This document shows, piece by piece, positions 5,378 through 6,573 of a stretch of DNA of 6,573 nt. The stretch comes from Calditrichia bacterium (GTDB lineage Bacteria; Calditrichota; Calditrichia; RBG-13-44-9; J042): contig JAUIFT010000158.1 in the NCBI GenBank assembly GCA_030430345.1, forward strand, positions 1 through 6,573. The letters run 5' to 3'. The position numbers were made by a program, and so were the translations under genes. Every line of letters begins with the position of its first letter. Within the stretch, counting starts at the first letter, position 1. The notes beneath the pieces are model-generated. The model saw nothing but the letters and a program-made list of their open reading frames with translations, searched no databases and was not told where the DNA came from.

Positions 5378-6573
5378 ATGCATTTTTCAGCAAAGAACAA
5401 AAATATGAAACGATTCTTTAAAATATCCCGGAACAACCTGACGCTCGGGATATTATGCCTGCTTTTTCTAACAAATGGACTATGGGCACAGGCAACGCCT
5501 GCCACCGTGGGATATCGCACCTACAACTATGGCAGCAATGTTTACAATGAAGCAACTGCATTCAAGCCGGAGAGTAAGCTATGGTGGAATGACGGCAGTT
5601 GGTGGGCCTGTATGTTCAACCCCTCCGCGAACGAATTTCGGATTTACCGATATAGTGTGCCTGATATGGATTGGTCCGCCACATCAACAGCGATTGATGA
5701 TCGTCCCAGCACCACCGCGGACGCGCTTTGGGACGAAACCGCCGGGAAGCTTTATGTCGTTTCCCACATCGTTGCGGAAAACAGCGGTGGCCCCGCCGCC
5801 AGCGGGGATGAGGGCCGCATCTATCGTTATACTTACAATAGCGGCAGCGCCAGCTATTCCCTGGACAGTGGATTTCCCGTCAATGTCAATAGCTCCGTTT
5901 CGGAAAATTTAGTATTGGATAAGGATTCCCTGGGCAAACTCTGGGTAACCTGGACCGAAGCAGGCAAGGTAATGCTAAATTACAGCAGCGACGATGGCGT
6001 TACCTGGAATACCCCATTCATTTTACCCATCCAGGGCAACGATATTCGCCTTGATGACATTTCAGCAGTGCGCAATATTGGCAATGGCAAGCTGGGAGTG
6101 ATGTGGAGTAATCAGGACGACAAAAAACTATATTTCGCGGTCCATGATGATGCCGACTTGCCAACAGATTGGGGCACACTTTCCGATCGGGAGGTTGCTC
6201 TGGAAGATGGCAGTGACCGGGTTGCGGATGATCATATCAATATCAATATGGCTTGCGATGGTGCCGGTAATGTATTTGCGGTGAGCAAAACCAGTCTGGA
6301 TAGCAATTCCGAGCCACTTATTGTGTTGAGCAAAAGGGATACCGGAGGCGCCTGGACGAATTACACTGTTGCTCTCGGTGGCCCGTCACACACGCGACCA
6401 ACTTTGATGATCGACGGCGACAATGAAATGATTTACGTCTTTGCATCCGGCAAGGAAAATGATCAACGCGGTATTTATTATAAAACCAGCGATTTGAACA
6501 CCATCTCGTTTGCATCCGGTATCGGCAATGTTTTCATACTCAGCGATGATGATAATGACATCGACAACCCAAC
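5378..6573 (+). CDS. Secreted Asp-box / beta-propeller-like protein, 3'-truncated by the window edge
   Basis: The frame is open from ATG 5378 to the last base, giving 398 residues with no stop. Residues 1-39 form a Sec signal peptide: a basic n-region (KNKNMKRFFK), a hydrophobic core at about 21-37, and LWAQA, with cleavage likely after Ala39 or Ala37. The mature part is rich in Trp, Asp, Gly and Ser, with recurring strand-like segments such as KLWW, KLYVV, KLWVTW, KLGVMW and KLYFAV spaced as in propeller blades. SSDDGVTW (203-210) is a clear Asp-box (S-x-D-x-G-x-T-W) of the sialidase/BNR type; SKRDTGGAW near 318-326 is a degenerate second one. No catalytic residues of a known glycosidase were recognised, so sugar binding, polysaccharide processing or adhesion are all open. 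The C-terminus, where any sorting or anchoring domain would be, is missing. It lies about 290 bp beyond a strong terminator, so it is probably transcribed separately from the glycan genes. Confidence 0.85.
   Translation, partial: MHFSAKNKNMKRFFKISRNNLTLGILCLLFLTNGLWAQATPATVGYRTYNYGSNVYNEATAFKPESKLWWNDGSWWACMFNPSANEFRIYRYSVPDMDWSATSTAIDDRPSTTADALWDETAGKLYVVSHIVAENSGGPAASGDEGRIYRYTYNSGSASYSLDSGFPVNVNSSVSENLVLDKDSLGKLWVTWTEAGKVMLNYSSDDGVTWNTPFILPIQGNDIRLDDISAVRNIGNGKLGVMWSNQDDKKLYFAVHDDADLPTDWGTLSDREVALEDGSDRVADDHININMACDGAGNVFAVSKTSLDSNSEPLIVLSKRDTGGAWTNYTVALGGPSHTRPTLMIDGDNEMIYVFASGKENDQRGIYYKTSDLNTISFASGIGNVFILSDDDNDIDNP

Noticed and set aside
5475..5912. 145-codon plus-strand frame
   Set aside because: It is an out-of-frame shadow of the secreted-protein gene, which has the signal peptide, the ribosome-binding site and the longer frame.

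Overview
The window reads as bacterial chromosomal DNA. It holds four plus-strand protein genes, two of them cut by the window edges, and one 1.0-kb intergenic region packed with repeated hairpins. Base composition is moderate, Shine-Dalgarno sites are recognisable, and the last gene starts with a Sec signal peptide followed by an Asp-box propeller-like protein. Together these suggest a Gram-negative, environmental, polysaccharide-producing bacterium. An FCB-type or Calditrichota/KSB1-like lineage is only a guess, because no rRNA or marker gene is present.

Positions 1-4369 look like the end of an exopolysaccharide or surface-glycan cluster. It contains a polysaccharide deacetylase missing its N-terminus (1-915), a GT4 glycosyltransferase with a lysine-rich N-terminal tail (981-2324), and a class-II glutamine-hydrolysing asparagine synthetase of the AsnB type (2465-4369). 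This trio is typical of capsule/EPS loci: the transferase adds a sugar, the deacetylase removes N- or O-acetyl groups, and the AsnB paralogue may amidate a sugar acid or other acceptor. Gaps of 65 and 140 bp and shared orientation fit one transcription unit, with a possible internal start before the last gene.

Positions 4370-5377 hold no convincing gene. Four copies of a roughly 50-nt element lie here, all in the same orientation. Each has the invariant box CTCCATAGGACA, then a 13-14 bp stem closed over the invariant loop AGGAT, then a pyrimidine tail. Copies 1 and 3 are identical over 54 nt. Copies 2 and 4 differ mostly by changes that preserve pairing, including G-U pairs that work only on the plus strand. 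Copy 4 ends in nine T residues and is a good intrinsic terminator. Between copies 1 and 2 lies a separate 62-bp inverted repeat centred near a perfect 12-bp palindrome. Further small hairpins lie between copies 2 and 3.

Positions 5378-6573 begin a large open reading frame that runs off the right edge. It encodes a secreted protein with Trp-rich, propeller-like repeats and one clear Asp-box, and is probably an extracellular or cell-surface protein with its own promoter beyond the copy-4 terminator.

The part most worth following up is the repeat family. It is either a structured RNA or terminator family, or a REP-like mobile hairpin. A more speculative reading is a set of CsrA-type GGA binding sites.
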